Positions 1 through 8,361 of a stretch of DNA of 64,000 nt are shown here, one piece after another (the first letter of the stretch is position 1; the number at the start of each line of letters is the position of its first letter). Origin of the DNA: Bradyrhizobium sp. C9. GTDB lineage: Bacteria > Pseudomonadota > Alphaproteobacteria > Rhizobiales > Xanthobacteraceae. The translations under genes and the position numbers were made by a program. The DNA lies in contig NZ_NWTG01000028.1 of assembly GCF_002532045.1 (NCBI RefSeq), forward strand, positions 17,849-81,848, given 5' to 3'. The notes under the pieces are model-generated. The model did not search any database. It saw only the letters and a program-made list of their open reading frames with translations, and was not told where the DNA came from.

Positions 1-756
1 ATCGGCAAGGGCCAGCGCGCGCTGATCGTGGCGCCGCCGCGCACCGGCAAGACGGTGCTGATGCAGAACATCGCGCACTCCATCACCGCCAATCATCCGG
101 ACTGCTACCTGATCGTGCTTCTGATCGACGAGCGTCCGGAAGAAGTCACCGATATGCAGCGCTCGGTGAAGGGTGAGGTGGTGTCGTCGACCTTCGACGA
201 ACCCGCCGTGCGTCACGTCCAGGTCGCCGAGATGGTGATCGAGAAGGCCAAGCGTCTGGTCGAGCATGGCCGCGATGTCGTGATCCTGCTCGATTCGATC
301 ACCCGTCTCGGCCGCGCCTACAACACCGTCGTGCCGTCATCCGGCAAGGTGTTGACCGGCGGTGTCGACGCCAACGCTCTGCAGCGCCCGAAGCGCTTCT
401 TCGGTGCCGCGCGCAACATCGAGGAGGGCGGTTCGCTGACCATCATCGCAACCGCGCTGGTCGATACCGGCAGCCGCATGGACGAAGTCATCTTCGAAGA
501 GTTCAAGGGCACTGGTAACTCGGAACTGATCCTCGACCGCAAGGTCTCGGACAAGCGGACCTTCCCGGCGATCGACATTGCCCGCTCCGGCACCCGTAAG
601 GAGGAGCTCATCACCGACCCGCAGGTGCTGAAGAAGATGTACGTCCTGCGCCGCATCCTCAATCCGATGGGCACCATGGACGCGATCGACTTCCTGCTCG
701 ACAAGCTCCGGAACACGAAGAGCAACTCGGAATTCTTCGACTCCATGAACACCTGA
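1..756 (+). CDS. rho: Transcription termination factor Rho (3' part)
   Basis: The hexameric RNA-dependent ATPase/helicase that ends transcription at Rho-dependent sites. The window opens in frame inside the gene, so the N-terminal RNA-binding domain is missing. The Walker A segment APPRTGKT lies just after the edge, and the Walker B stretch DVVILLDSITRLGRAYN follows at about codons 94-110. The segment GGVDANALQRPKRFFGAARN is typical of Rho. The C-terminus is complete and is followed by an intrinsic terminator. The family assignment is certain; only the start is cut off. Confidence 0.97.
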   Translation: MGKGQRALIVAPPRTGKTVLMQNIAHSITANHPDCYLIVLLIDERPEEVTDMQRSVKGEVVSSTFDEPAVRHVQVAEMVIEKAKRLVEHGRDVVILLDSITRLGRAYNTVVPSSGKVLTGGVDANALQRPKRFFGAARNIEEGGSLTIIATALVDTGSRMDEVIFEEFKGTGNSELILDRKVSDKRTFPAIDIARSGTRKEELITDPQVLKKMYVLRRILNPMGTMDAIDFLLDKLRNTKSNSEFFDSMNT

Positions 757-777
757 GGCTACGGCCGAAAGGAACAG

Positions 778-807
778 GGCGCTCCGCACAAACGGGGCGC
801 CTTTTTT
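778..807 (+). terminator. Intrinsic terminator after rho
   Basis: A 9-bp stem (778-786 with 793-801, one G-U pair) closes a 6-nt loop and is followed directly by six T residues. It begins 21 nt after the rho stop codon, so it is the likely end of the rho transcript. Confidence 0.85.
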
Positions 808-1058
808 CATGCTGCGGATTTGCTGCAGCAATGCGCAGCATGAATCCGGTTGGCTCAGCGCATCGAATATTCATATAACTATCTGATATGATTCATATTT
901 GCAGTCCATTGGTTGTGATCTGACAGGCTGAGGTGCAACAAGAATGCTGCGCGGTCGCCGCGACGAAGTTCGGTTATGCTGCATTGCAGTATACTGCGGC
1001 ATGACGTGCGAAATGGAAGCGGCATTGCCTTTGTCGGTTTTGTTGGAAGAAATAGGCG
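808..1058 (+). promoter_or_regulatory. rho-mnmE intergenic region, probable mnmE promoter region
   Basis: No gene is supported here. An AT-rich block at about 866-900 contains ATTCATAT twice. Further down is a perfect 12-bp palindrome GCAGTATACTGC at 986-997, which includes a -10-like TATACT at 990-995. I could not pair it with a convincing -35 box. The region ends directly before the mnmE start. Confidence 0.35.
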
Positions 1059-2384
1059 ATGCATCCGCGCGACCAGACTATCTTCGCATTATCCTCCGGG
1101 CGGCCGCCGAGTGCGATCGCCATTGTCAGGCTGTCTGGCCCAATGGCCGAGTCGGTCATTGGTGGACTGGCGGGCAAGACCCCGGCCCCGCGAATGGCGA
1201 CCCGGGCGTTGCTCCGCGATTCGAACCATCAACCGATCGACGACGCGGTCGTGTTGTGGTTCCCGGGCCCGGCGAGTGCGACCGGCGAGGACATCGCCGA
1301 ATTTCAAGTCCATGGCGGACGCGCGGTATTGGCAGCGATGTTCGATGCCATCGCCGCGTTCGAGAATGTGCGGCCGGCCGAGCCCGGCGAGTTCACCCGG
1401 CGGGCCTTCGAGAACGGCAAGCTCGACCTGACCGAGGCCGAGGGCCTCGACGATCTGATCCACGCCGATACCGACCGCCAGCGGCGCCAGGCGCTGCGAC
1501 AGTTGAAGGGATTGCTCGGCGATCGCGCGCGTGACTGGCGCGAGCGGATCATCGCGGCGTCGGCGCTGATCGAGGCCGGCATCGATTTCGCCGATGAAGG
1601 CGATGTCCCGGCGGAGCTGATTGCGCCGGCGCTCGAGAAGATCCGGGCGCTGCACGACGAGATCAAGCAGGTGCTGGCGGGGCAGGGGCAAAGTGAGCGG
1701 TTGCGCGACGGCTTGGTGGTCGCGATCGCAGGTCCGCCGAATGTCGGCAAATCGACCCTGATCAATCAGCTTGCGAAGCGCGAGGTCGCGATCGTCTCAC
1801 CGCATGCCGGCACGACCCGCGACGTGATCGAGGTGCAGCTCGACCTCGACGGCTATCCCGTTACGGTCATCGACACCGCCGGAATCCGCGAGACCGACGA
1901 CCCGGTGGAGCAGGAGGGTGTTCGCCGTGCCCGGGCGCGCGCGGCTGAGGCCGATCTCGTGCTGTGGCTGGCCGACAGCCGCGGCGCAAAGGTCGGGCAT
2001 GGCGGAACGACGCCGACCTGGCTGGTGCGGAACAAGATCGATCTGGTGAGGACTCCGCCGGGTGAGGGAGGTAGCTACCCCGAATTCAGGATCTCGGCAG
2101 CCCGCGGCGATGGCCTCTCCGAGTTGATTGCCGCATTAGTCGGTTTCGCTCACGACTATTTCGCGACCAGCGAGGGCGGTCTGATCAGCCGGACGCGGCA
2201 GCGCGGATTGCTGGAGGAGACGGTCGAGGCTCTTGGACGCAGCATCGACGTAGTCGGGCAGGGCGAGGAACTCGCTGCCGAGGAACTTCGCCGGGCGGCG
2301 ACCTCGCTCGGCCGTTTGCTTGGTCGGGTAGACGTCGAAGACATCCTGGACGTCATCTTCCGCGAGTTCTGCGTCGGGAAGTAG
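1059..2384 (+). CDS. mnmE: tRNA uridine-5-carboxymethylaminomethyl(34) synthesis GTPase MnmE
   Basis: With MnmG, this GTPase installs the (carboxymethyl)aminomethyl group on wobble uridine U34 of certain tRNAs. The 441-residue protein has the expected N-terminal folate-binding domain (ALSSGRPPSAIAIVRLSG near the start). The G-domain motifs are GPPNVGKST (G1), DTAG (G3) and RNKIDL (G4), and the protein ends in FCVGK, matching the family's C-terminal Cys motif. Length is normal for the family. A parS box starts 13 nt after the stop, and mnmG follows on the same strand, as in related alphaproteobacteria. Confidence 0.97.
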   Translation: MHPRDQTIFALSSGRPPSAIAIVRLSGPMAESVIGGLAGKTPAPRMATRALLRDSNHQPIDDAVVLWFPGPASATGEDIAEFQVHGGRAVLAAMFDAIAAFENVRPAEPGEFTRRAFENGKLDLTEAEGLDDLIHADTDRQRRQALRQLKGLLGDRARDWRERIIAASALIEAGIDFADEGDVPAELIAPALEKIRALHDEIKQVLAGQGQSERLRDGLVVAIAGPPNVGKSTLINQLAKREVAIVSPHAGTTRDVIEVQLDLDGYPVTVIDTAGIRETDDPVEQEGVRRARARAAEADLVLWLADSRGAKVGHGGTTPTWLVRNKIDLVRTPPGEGGSYPEFRISAARGDGLSELIAALVGFAHDYFATSEGGLISRTRQRGLLEETVEALGRSIDVVGQGEELAAEELRRAATSLGRLLGRVDVEDILDVIFREFCVGK

Positions 2385-2396
2385 CGGGCGCCCGTC

Positions 2397-2412
2397 TGTT
2401 TCACGTGAAACA
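2397..2412. promoter_or_regulatory. parS: parS site 1
   Basis: TGTTTCACGTGAAACA is a perfect match to the 16-bp bacterial parS consensus bound by ParB. It lies 13 nt after the mnmE stop. Four further matches occur before parA. Confidence 0.95.
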
Positions 2413-2443
2413 TGGTTTCGATCTGGTTAACGACGCCCGTTCC

Positions 2444-2459
2444 CGTTTCACGTGAAACA
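2444..2459. promoter_or_regulatory. parS: parS site 2
   Basis: CGTTTCACGTGAAACA matches the parS consensus at 15 of 16 positions, with the central 14-bp palindrome intact. It lies in the mnmE-mnmG gap. Confidence 0.93.
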
Positions 2460-2480
2460 AAGGCTGTCACCCGACCGGGC

Positions 2481-2496
2481 TGTTTCACGTGAAACA
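2481..2496. promoter_or_regulatory. parS: parS site 3
   Basis: A second perfect 16/16 parS, TGTTTCACGTGAAACA, in the mnmE-mnmG gap. Centre-to-centre distances among sites 1-3 are 47 and 37 bp. Confidence 0.95.
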
Positions 2497-2506
2497 ACTC
2501 CGCCCC

Positions 2507-2538
2507 GTCATTGCGAACGAAGCGGCGCAATCCATATC
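2507..2538. repeat. Half copy of a dispersed repeat upstream of mnmG
   Basis: The core TTGCGAACGAAGCGGCGCAA resembles one arm of the inverted element at 7229-7298. It lies between parS site 3 and the mnmG start. It is one of several repeat families in the intergenic regions of this window. Confidence 0.55.
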
Positions 2539-2617
2539 TCGACCGAGAAGCGGTTCTCAAACCAGCGGTCCAACTTCGTTCTTCCGGCTTTCATCACTCC
2601 ACGATAGAAGTCCCGCC

Positions 2618-4501
2618 ATGACTATCAGGGCAGATTCATTCGACGTCATCGTCATTGGCGGCGGCCATGCCGGCTGCGAGGCCGCAAGTGCGGCTGCACG
2701 GATGGGCGCGAAGACGGCCTTGGTGACCCATCGTTTCGCGACCATTGGTGCGATGTCCTGCAATCCCGCGATCGGCGGCCTCGGCAAGGGTCATCTTGTC
2801 CGCGAAGTTGACGCACTGGATGGCTTGATGGGTCGGGTGGCCGACGCCGGCGGCATCCAGTTCCGCATGCTCAATCGCCGGAAGGGTCCGGCGGTCCGCG
2901 GGCCCCGGGCCCAGGCCGACCGCAAGCTTTATGCCGCCGCGATGCAGGCGGCCATCACCGAGACCGCGAACCTCAGCGTTGTCGAGGGCGAGGCGGATGA
3001 GCTGATTGTCGTCGACGGCCGCGTGACCGGTATTCGCCTGGGCGATGGCCGCCAACTTTCAGCAGGTGCTGTTGTCATCACGACCGGCACCTTCCTGCGT
3101 GGTCTGATTCATCTCGGCGAGAAGAACTGGCCGGCAGGCCGGGTCGGCGAGGCGCCGGCCATGGGCCTGTCTGCCTCGTTCGAGCGGGCAGGTTTTGTGC
3201 TCGGCCGGCTCAAGACCGGGACCCCTCCGCGTCTCGACGGCACCACGATCGACTGGTCCGCGGTCGAAATGCAGCCCGGAGACGAGCCTCCGGAGCCGTT
3301 TTCGGTCATGACGGACCGGATTACGACCCCGCAGATCCAGTGCGGCATCACCCGGACCACGCCGGCGACCCATGAGGTGATCCGGGCCAACGTACATCGC
3401 TCGCCGATGTATTCCGGCCAGATCAAGAGCTCCGGACCGCGCTATTGCCCCTCGATCGAGGACAAGATCGTTCGCTTTGGCGACCGCGACGGCCATCAGA
3501 TCTTCCTGGAGCCGGAAGGGCTGGACGACAGCACGGTCTATCCCAACGGCATCTCGACCTCGCTGCCCGAAGAGGTCCAGCTCGCGATCCTCGCCAGCAT
3601 CCCCGGGCTCGAGCGGGTGAAGATGGTTCGGCCGGGCTACGCGATCGAATACGATCACGTCGATCCGCGGGAGCTCGATCCGACCCTTGAGACCAAGCGT
3701 CTGCGCGGGCTTTTCCTGGCTGGCCAGATCAATGGCACCACCGGATATGAAGAGGCGGCAGGGCAGGGCATCGTTGCCGGGCTCAATGCCGCGCTGGCCG
3801 CCAGTGGGACTGATCCGATCGTATTCGACCGCGCAGACGGCTATCTCGGCGTGATGATCGACGATCTCGTGACCCGCGGGATCACCGAGCCCTATCGGAT
3901 GTTCACCTCGCGGGCCGAATACCGGCTGACCCTGCGGGCCGATAATGCCGACCAGCGCCTGACCGACAAGGGCATCGCGCTCGGCTGCGTCGGTTCGGCT
4001 CGCGCGGAACGCCACCGGACCAAGATGGCGGCGCTGGAAGGGGCCAAGGCGTTGGCGAAATCGCTCGCGATCACCCCGAACGAGGCTGCGAAGCATGGGC
4101 TCGCGCTCAATCGCGACGGTCATCGCCGCTCCGCCTTCGAGCTACTGGCCTATCCGGAGATCGAATGGCCGGCAGTGCGGGCGATCTGGCCGGAGCTGTC
4201 GGCCATTGACCCTGCGATCGCGGTGCATCTCGAGATCGATGCCAAATACGATGTCTATCTGAAGCGTCAGACTGCCGACGTCGACGCCTTTCGGCGCGAC
4301 GAAGGCCTGGTCCTGGCCGATGTCGACTATGCCGATGTGCCGGGGCTCTCGAATGAAGCCCGTGCCAAGCTGCAGAAGGCGCAGCCGCGGACGGTCGGGC
4401 AGGCCGGCCGCATCGACGGCATGACGCCGGCGGCGCTGGGTATTTTGGCGGCCTATCTGCGGCGTGAGGCACGGCGGAAATCGGCCAAGGCGACCGCCTG
4501 A
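2618..4501 (+). CDS. mnmG: tRNA uridine-5-carboxymethylaminomethyl(34) synthesis enzyme MnmG (GidA)
   Basis: FAD-dependent partner of MnmE in wobble-uridine modification. The chosen ATG gives 627 residues, the usual family length, and puts the FAD-binding motif VIVIGGGHAGCEAA at about residue 9. The frame stays open upstream to 2489, but that extension covers a parS box and a dispersed repeat and is not likely protein. Other family hallmarks are CNPAIGGLGKGHL and, in the C-terminal half, GTTGYEEAAGQG and RMFTSRAEYRL. The parS4 box begins at the base after the stop codon. Confidence 0.96.
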   Translation: MTIRADSFDVIVIGGGHAGCEAASAAARMGAKTALVTHRFATIGAMSCNPAIGGLGKGHLVREVDALDGLMGRVADAGGIQFRMLNRRKGPAVRGPRAQADRKLYAAAMQAAITETANLSVVEGEADELIVVDGRVTGIRLGDGRQLSAGAVVITTGTFLRGLIHLGEKNWPAGRVGEAPAMGLSASFERAGFVLGRLKTGTPPRLDGTTIDWSAVEMQPGDEPPEPFSVMTDRITTPQIQCGITRTTPATHEVIRANVHRSPMYSGQIKSSGPRYCPSIEDKIVRFGDRDGHQIFLEPEGLDDSTVYPNGISTSLPEEVQLAILASIPGLERVKMVRPGYAIEYDHVDPRELDPTLETKRLRGLFLAGQINGTTGYEEAAGQGIVAGLNAALAASGTDPIVFDRADGYLGVMIDDLVTRGITEPYRMFTSRAEYRLTLRADNADQRLTDKGIALGCVGSARAERHRTKMAALEGAKALAKSLAITPNEAAKHGLALNRDGHRRSAFELLAYPEIEWPAVRAIWPELSAIDPAIAVHLEIDAKYDVYLKRQTADVDAFRRDEGLVLADVDYADVPGLSNEARAKLQKAQPRTVGQAGRIDGMTPAALGILAAYLRREARRKSAKATA

Positions 4502-4517
4502 CGTTTCACGTGAAACA
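4502..4517. promoter_or_regulatory. parS: parS site 4
   Basis: CGTTTCACGTGAAACA, 15/16 to the consensus, directly abutting the mnmG stop codon. Confidence 0.93.
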
Positions 4518-4622
4518 CGCGCGGTGAGCGCCTATCTTTTGCGTGTGCGAATCGACCGACACGCCGCTCGTCGGCCTCGCCACCGGTTCTCACTCCCTTA
4601 GACAACACGGCCTGCACCAAGA

Positions 4623-5288
4623 ATGGCTCCAGCCCCGCAATCCACCGAACTCGGCGTCTCCGCCAAGGACAGGGCCGCGGCGCTCGCGCTCACGCCCGTT
4701 TCACGTGAAACAGAGGCGCGGCTCGATCGCTACATCGCGCTCCTGCTGGAGTGGCAGGCCAAAACCAACCTCGTCGCGCCCTCCACGCTTCCGAATCTCT
4801 GGACGCGGCATATCTCCGATTCTCTGCAGCTTTTGAACCTCGCACCCTCAGCAAAGTCCTGGGTCGATCTCGGCAGCGGCGGCGGCTTTCCCGGCGTCGT
4901 GCTGGCCTGCGCGTTGGCCGAGACAGAAGGCGCGCGAATCCATCTGGTTGAGCGAATCGCCAAGAAGGCTGCATTCTTGCGCGAGGCGATACGGGTCACG
5001 GAGTCACCGGGGACGGTGCATCTGGCTGATATCGGGGATACTGTGGATAGAATCGCAGGCCCCATCGATTGCGTCACCGCGCGGGCGCTGGCTCCGTTAC
5101 ATCAACTGATCGGCTTTGCGGAGCCGTGGGTCAAAAAGGGCGCCAAGGCGCTGTTTTTGAAGGGTCAAGATGTAGAGGCCGAATTGACCGAGGCCACTAA
5201 ATATTGGAATATTGAGCCAAAGTTACACTCCAGCCGGACCGGCGGACAGGGCTGGATCGTCGAACTCGGGTCAATCGAGCGACGCTAG
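4623..5288 (+). CDS. rsmG: 16S rRNA (guanine527-N7)-methyltransferase RsmG (GidB)
   Basis: Methylates N7 of G527 in 16S rRNA; loss of this enzyme gives low-level streptomycin resistance in many bacteria. The 221-residue protein has the SAM-binding glycine motif DLGSGGGFPGVVLA at about residues 80-93 and WTRHISDSLQLL before it. Codons at 4697-4712 contain a complete parS box and translate as part of VSRET, so the ParB site is embedded in the N-terminal coding region. parA starts 31 nt after the stop, in the usual alphaproteobacterial order. Confidence 0.95.
   Translation: MAPAPQSTELGVSAKDRAAALALTPVSRETEARLDRYIALLLEWQAKTNLVAPSTLPNLWTRHISDSLQLLNLAPSAKSWVDLGSGGGFPGVVLACALAETEGARIHLVERIAKKAAFLREAIRVTESPGTVHLADIGDTVDRIAGPIDCVTARALAPLHQLIGFAEPWVKKGAKALFLKGQDVEAELTEATKYWNIEPKLHSSRTGGQGWIVELGSIERR
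4697..4712. promoter_or_regulatory. parS: parS site 5, inside rsmG
   Basis: CGTTTCACGTGAAACA, 15/16 to the consensus, lies within rsmG about 25 codons from the start. The reading frame absorbs it as Val-Ser-Arg-Glu-Thr. Confidence 0.92.
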
Positions 5289-5319
5289 GGGACTCCGCAA
5301 GAGCAAATGGTATTTTGGT

Positions 5320-6171
5320 ATGACCGTGATGGACGAGGTTTATCAAGGGGATAAGGCGCTCCAGGCGCCGGGCCATCCGCGCATCCTGTCGCTCGCCAAC
5401 CAGAAGGGCGGCGTCGGCAAGACCACCACAGCGATCAATCTCGGTACCGCACTCGCTGCGATTGGCGAGCGCGTCCTGATCGTCGATCTCGATCCGCAGG
5501 GCAACGCCTCGACCGGCCTCGGCATCGATCGCCGCAGCCGCAACTGCTCGACCTATGACGTGCTGATCGGCGAGGCGCCGCTGCGCGATGCCGTGGTCGC
5601 GACGGCGGTGCCGCGGCTGCACATCGCCGCCTCCACCATGGACCTCTCCGGCCTCGAGCTAGAGCTCGGCACCACGCCGGGCCGCGCGTTCCGGCTGCGC
5701 GATGCGATCGCCGGGCTGAACAACAACGTCTCGCCCGACTCCGATTACACCTACGTGCTGATCGACTGCCCGCCCTCGCTCAACCTGCTGACGGTGAACG
5801 CGATGGCGGCGTCGGACGCGATCCTGGTGCCGCTGCAATGCGAGTTCTTCGCGCTCGAAGGTCTGTCGCAATTGCTGCAGACCGTGGAGCAGGTGCGCTC
5901 GACGCTCAATCCGACCCTGTCGATTCACGGCATCGTGCTGACCATGTTCGACTCGCGCAACAACCTCTCCAACCAGGTGGTTGCCGACGTGCGCCAGTTC
6001 ATGGGCGACAAGGTCTACGACACGATGATCCCGCGCAACGTGCGCATCTCGGAAGCGCCGTCCTACGGCAAGCCGGTCCTGGTCTACGACCTCAAATGCG
6101 CCGGCAGCGATGCGTATCTCAAGCTCGCCACCGAAGTGATCCAGCGCGAGCGCGAGCTGCGCACGCACTGA
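5320..6171 (+). CDS. parA: Chromosome-partitioning ATPase ParA
   Basis: Deviant Walker ATPase that positions ParB-parS complexes and segregates the replication origin region. The start chosen is the ATG at 5320 (283 residues); a second in-frame ATG at 5329 is equally possible, and neither has a clear Shine-Dalgarno. The frame is open further upstream but overlaps rsmG. The deviant Walker A is KGGVGKTTTAIN, about 25 residues from the start. LIVDLDPQGNAS and VLIDCPPSLNLLTVNA are the other ATPase motifs. parB follows 141 nt later across a hairpin repeat. Confidence 0.96.
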   Translation: MTVMDEVYQGDKALQAPGHPRILSLANQKGGVGKTTTAINLGTALAAIGERVLIVDLDPQGNASTGLGIDRRSRNCSTYDVLIGEAPLRDAVVATAVPRLHIAASTMDLSGLELELGTTPGRAFRLRDAIAGLNNNVSPDSDYTYVLIDCPPSLNLLTVNAMAASDAILVPLQCEFFALEGLSQLLQTVEQVRSTLNPTLSIHGIVLTMFDSRNNLSNQVVADVRQFMGDKVYDTMIPRNVRISEAPSYGKPVLVYDLKCAGSDAYLKLATEVIQRERELRTH

Positions 6172-6181
6172 CGATGCGTAG

Positions 6182-6208
6182 GATGGGTAGAGCGAAGCGA
6201 AACCCATC
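6182..6208. repeat. Palindromic repeat between parA and parB
   Basis: GATGGGT (6182-6188) and ACCCATC (6202-6208) form a hairpin around GAAGCGAA-rich sequence, with a related GATGGGCTTTGCT half-copy at about 6227-6239. It looks like a REP/BIME-type element inserted in the par operon. It lacks a T-run, so it is not a classical terminator. Confidence 0.6.
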
Positions 6209-6312
6209 ACTCTCGTCGCGCGCCGCGATGGGCTTTGCTGCGCGCGGCCCGCTCGACGATTCTGAAATTCAAGTCTGGAGTACTGCGTGTGAATCCAAGG
6301 GAGCTCGCAACA

Positions 6313-7203
6313 ATGGCCGATGAAGCGCGTTCGCGACTGGGGCGCGGGCTGGCAAGCCTGATCGGAGATGTCGGCGGCGAGGCGGCCGCGCATGTCGAGC
6401 GGCCGCGCACGCAGCGCAAGGTGCCGATCGAATTCCTCAAGGCCAACCCGCGCAATCCGCGGCGCAGCTTCGCCGACGCCGAGCTCGGCGAGCTCGCCGA
6501 TTCGATCAAGGCGCGCGGCGTGATCCAGCCGATCGTGGTGCGCGCCATCAAGGGCGTGCAGGACCGCTTTGAGATCATCGCCGGCGAGCGCCGCTGGCGT
6601 GCCTCGCAGCTTGCCGGGCTGCATGAAGTGCCGATCGTGCCGGTCGAGGTCTCTGATTCCGACGCGCTCGAGATCATGATCATCGAGAACGTCCAGCGCG
6701 AAGACCTCAACGCGATGGAAGAGGCGCTGGGCTATCACGCGCTCGCCGACGAGTTCAAACGCAGCCAGGAAGACATCGCCAAGATCGTCGGCAAGAGCCG
6801 CAGCCATGTCGCCAACATGATGCGGCTGACCAAGTTGCCCGCTGAAGTGCAGGCGCTGATCTCGAAGGGCGATCTCTCCGCCGGCCACGCCCGCGCACTG
6901 ATCGGCGTGCCGGATCCGCTCACGGCCGCGAAGCGCATCGTCGCCGAGGGCCTCAACGTCCGCCAGGCCGAGGCGCTGGCGCACGAGGAGGGCGTGCCGG
7001 AGCGCAAGCCGCAGAAGCAGCGCAGCAGCGCCGCGGCCAAGGTCGACAAGGACGCCGATACGCTGGCGCTGGAGAAGCGCGTCAGCGATGCGCTCGGCCT
7101 CACCGTTACCGTCAGCCATCGCGATCCCGGCGGCACCGTCCAGATCAGCTACCGCAACCTCGAGCAGCTCGACGAGGTGGTGCGGCGGCTGGAGGGCGGT
7201 TAG
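6313..7203 (+). CDS. parB: Chromosome-partitioning protein ParB
   Basis: CTPase and parS-binding protein that loads and spreads from the five parS boxes upstream. The ATG at 6313 gives 296 residues beginning MADEARSRLGRGLASLIGD, the typical ParB N-terminus. The CTP-binding arginine patch appears as AGERRWRASQLAG, and ENVQREDLNAMEEA is typical of the family. A helix-turn-helix follows (SQEDIAKIVGKSRSHVANMMRL), then the C-terminal dimerisation domain. The frame is open upstream to 6235, but that part is repeat-derived. Confidence 0.96.
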   Translation: MADEARSRLGRGLASLIGDVGGEAAAHVERPRTQRKVPIEFLKANPRNPRRSFADAELGELADSIKARGVIQPIVVRAIKGVQDRFEIIAGERRWRASQLAGLHEVPIVPVEVSDSDALEIMIIENVQREDLNAMEEALGYHALADEFKRSQEDIAKIVGKSRSHVANMMRLTKLPAEVQALISKGDLSAGHARALIGVPDPLTAAKRIVAEGLNVRQAEALAHEEGVPERKPQKQRSSAAAKVDKDADTLALEKRVSDALGLTVTVSHRDPGGTVQISYRNLEQLDEVVRRLEGG

Positions 7204-7228
7204 CTTCCTCAATCTCTCTCCGCGTCAT

Positions 7229-7298
7229 TTGCAAGCGGAGCGAATCAATCCATCGTTCCGCATCTGCGGCTCCATCGATTGCTTCGCTTCGCTCGCAA
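7229..7298. repeat. Inverted dispersed repeat between parB and holA
   Basis: Two imperfectly complementary arms of about 24 nt, TTGCAAGCGGAGCG... and ...CGCTTCGCTCGCAA, flank a short GC-rich loop. The element fills the gap between the convergent parB and holA. It is the same family as the half copy at 2507-2538. Confidence 0.65.
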
Positions 7299-7321
7299 TA
7301 ACAGTTATTTCAACGCCTCGG

Positions 7322-8353
7322 CTATCCCCGCCGCTTCGCATTCGCCGCGATCGAGAGCAGCGCGCGCTGTGCGATGACGGCGGCGAGCGCGGCCTGCTTG
7401 CGCATGTCGAGCGCCGCGGTGGCGAGCTGATCGATCACGGCCACCAGCCGCGGCGGCGTGAAATTGCGCAGCGCGACCTCGACCGCCGGCTTGCGCGAGA
7501 AATGCAGCCGCGGAAATCCGCCCTCGAGCACGGTCGATGCCGGCGTGCCGTCGGCGATCGCGAGTGCCGACTTATGCAGCCACGCCGCCTGGCGCTGCGC
7601 GGCCGAGATGATCACGCCGGGATAGGTGCCGGCGACCATCGCCTTGGTGAACTCGCTTTCCACCAGCGCGGCGTTGCCCGCGAAGGCGCCGTCGACGATC
7701 GGATCGAGCTTCAGCTCGGAGGCGTCGGAGACCACCGTCATCACGTCGTCGAGCGTGATCTCGCCCTTGCCGTGCGCGAACAGCGCGAGCTTTCGTAGCT
7801 CGTTGCGCGAGGCCATGCGGTCGCCGCCGAGCAGCGACATCAGCACCGCGCGCGCATCCTGCGCGAGCCGCAGGTTGGAGACGCGCAGTTCGTCCTCGAT
7901 CAGCTTGGTCAGGTCGCGCTCGGTGTCGGGATAGCAGCCGATCGCCACCGCAGTCTTGGCGCGCTCGCAGATCTTGCGCAGCGGCGATTCCGGCCTGAGC
8001 TCGCCGGCCTCGATCACGATGCGGCAATCCTTGAGTGCTGGGGTCTCGGTCAGCGTTTCGACGCCACTCGAAAAATTGCGCGAGCCGGCGCGGACGCGGA
8101 TGGCGCGGCGGCCGCCGAACAGCGGCACCGTCATGGCTTCATCGACCAGCCGCGACGGCTCGGCGGCGAGCTCGTCGCCATCGAGCCGCACCAGTGAGAA
8201 TGGATCGTTGGGGTCGTCGACGGCGGACGCCATCAGCGCGTCGGCGCGCTCGCGCACCAGGCCGAGGTCCGGGCCGTAAAGCAGGATGATCGGGCGACCG
8301 GCGTCAGGCCGGGCGAGGAAGCTGTCGATCTCTTTTCCGCGAAGCGCGACCAA
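7322..8353 (-). CDS. holA: DNA polymerase III subunit delta
   Basis: Clamp-loader subunit that opens the beta sliding clamp. The 343-residue protein has the family layout: an N-terminal degenerate AAA+ domain (IILLYGPDLGLVRERADAL near residue 22), a middle segment with FGGRRAIRVR, and a C-terminal helical domain with the YPGVIISAAQRQAAWLHK region. It starts 8 nt after the lptE stop on the same strand, so leuS-lptE-holA is likely one transcript. Confidence 0.93.
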   Translation of the reverse strand: MVALRGKEIDSFLARPDAGRPIILLYGPDLGLVRERADALMASAVDDPNDPFSLVRLDGDELAAEPSRLVDEAMTVPLFGGRRAIRVRAGSRNFSSGVETLTETPALKDCRIVIEAGELRPESPLRKICERAKTAVAIGCYPDTERDLTKLIEDELRVSNLRLAQDARAVLMSLLGGDRMASRNELRKLALFAHGKGEITLDDVMTVVSDASELKLDPIVDGAFAGNAALVESEFTKAMVAGTYPGVIISAAQRQAAWLHKSALAIADGTPASTVLEGGFPRLHFSRKPAVEVALRNFTPPRLVAVIDQLATAALDMRKQAALAAVIAQRALLSIAANAKRRG

Positions 8354-8361
8354 TGCGGCGA

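Noticed and set aside
2489..2617. N-terminal extension of MnmG
   Set aside because: It would translate a parS box and a dispersed repeat; family members begin at the ATG used here.
5212..5319. Longer N-terminus for ParA
   Set aside because: It overlaps the rsmG 3' end and shows no ParA-like sequence.
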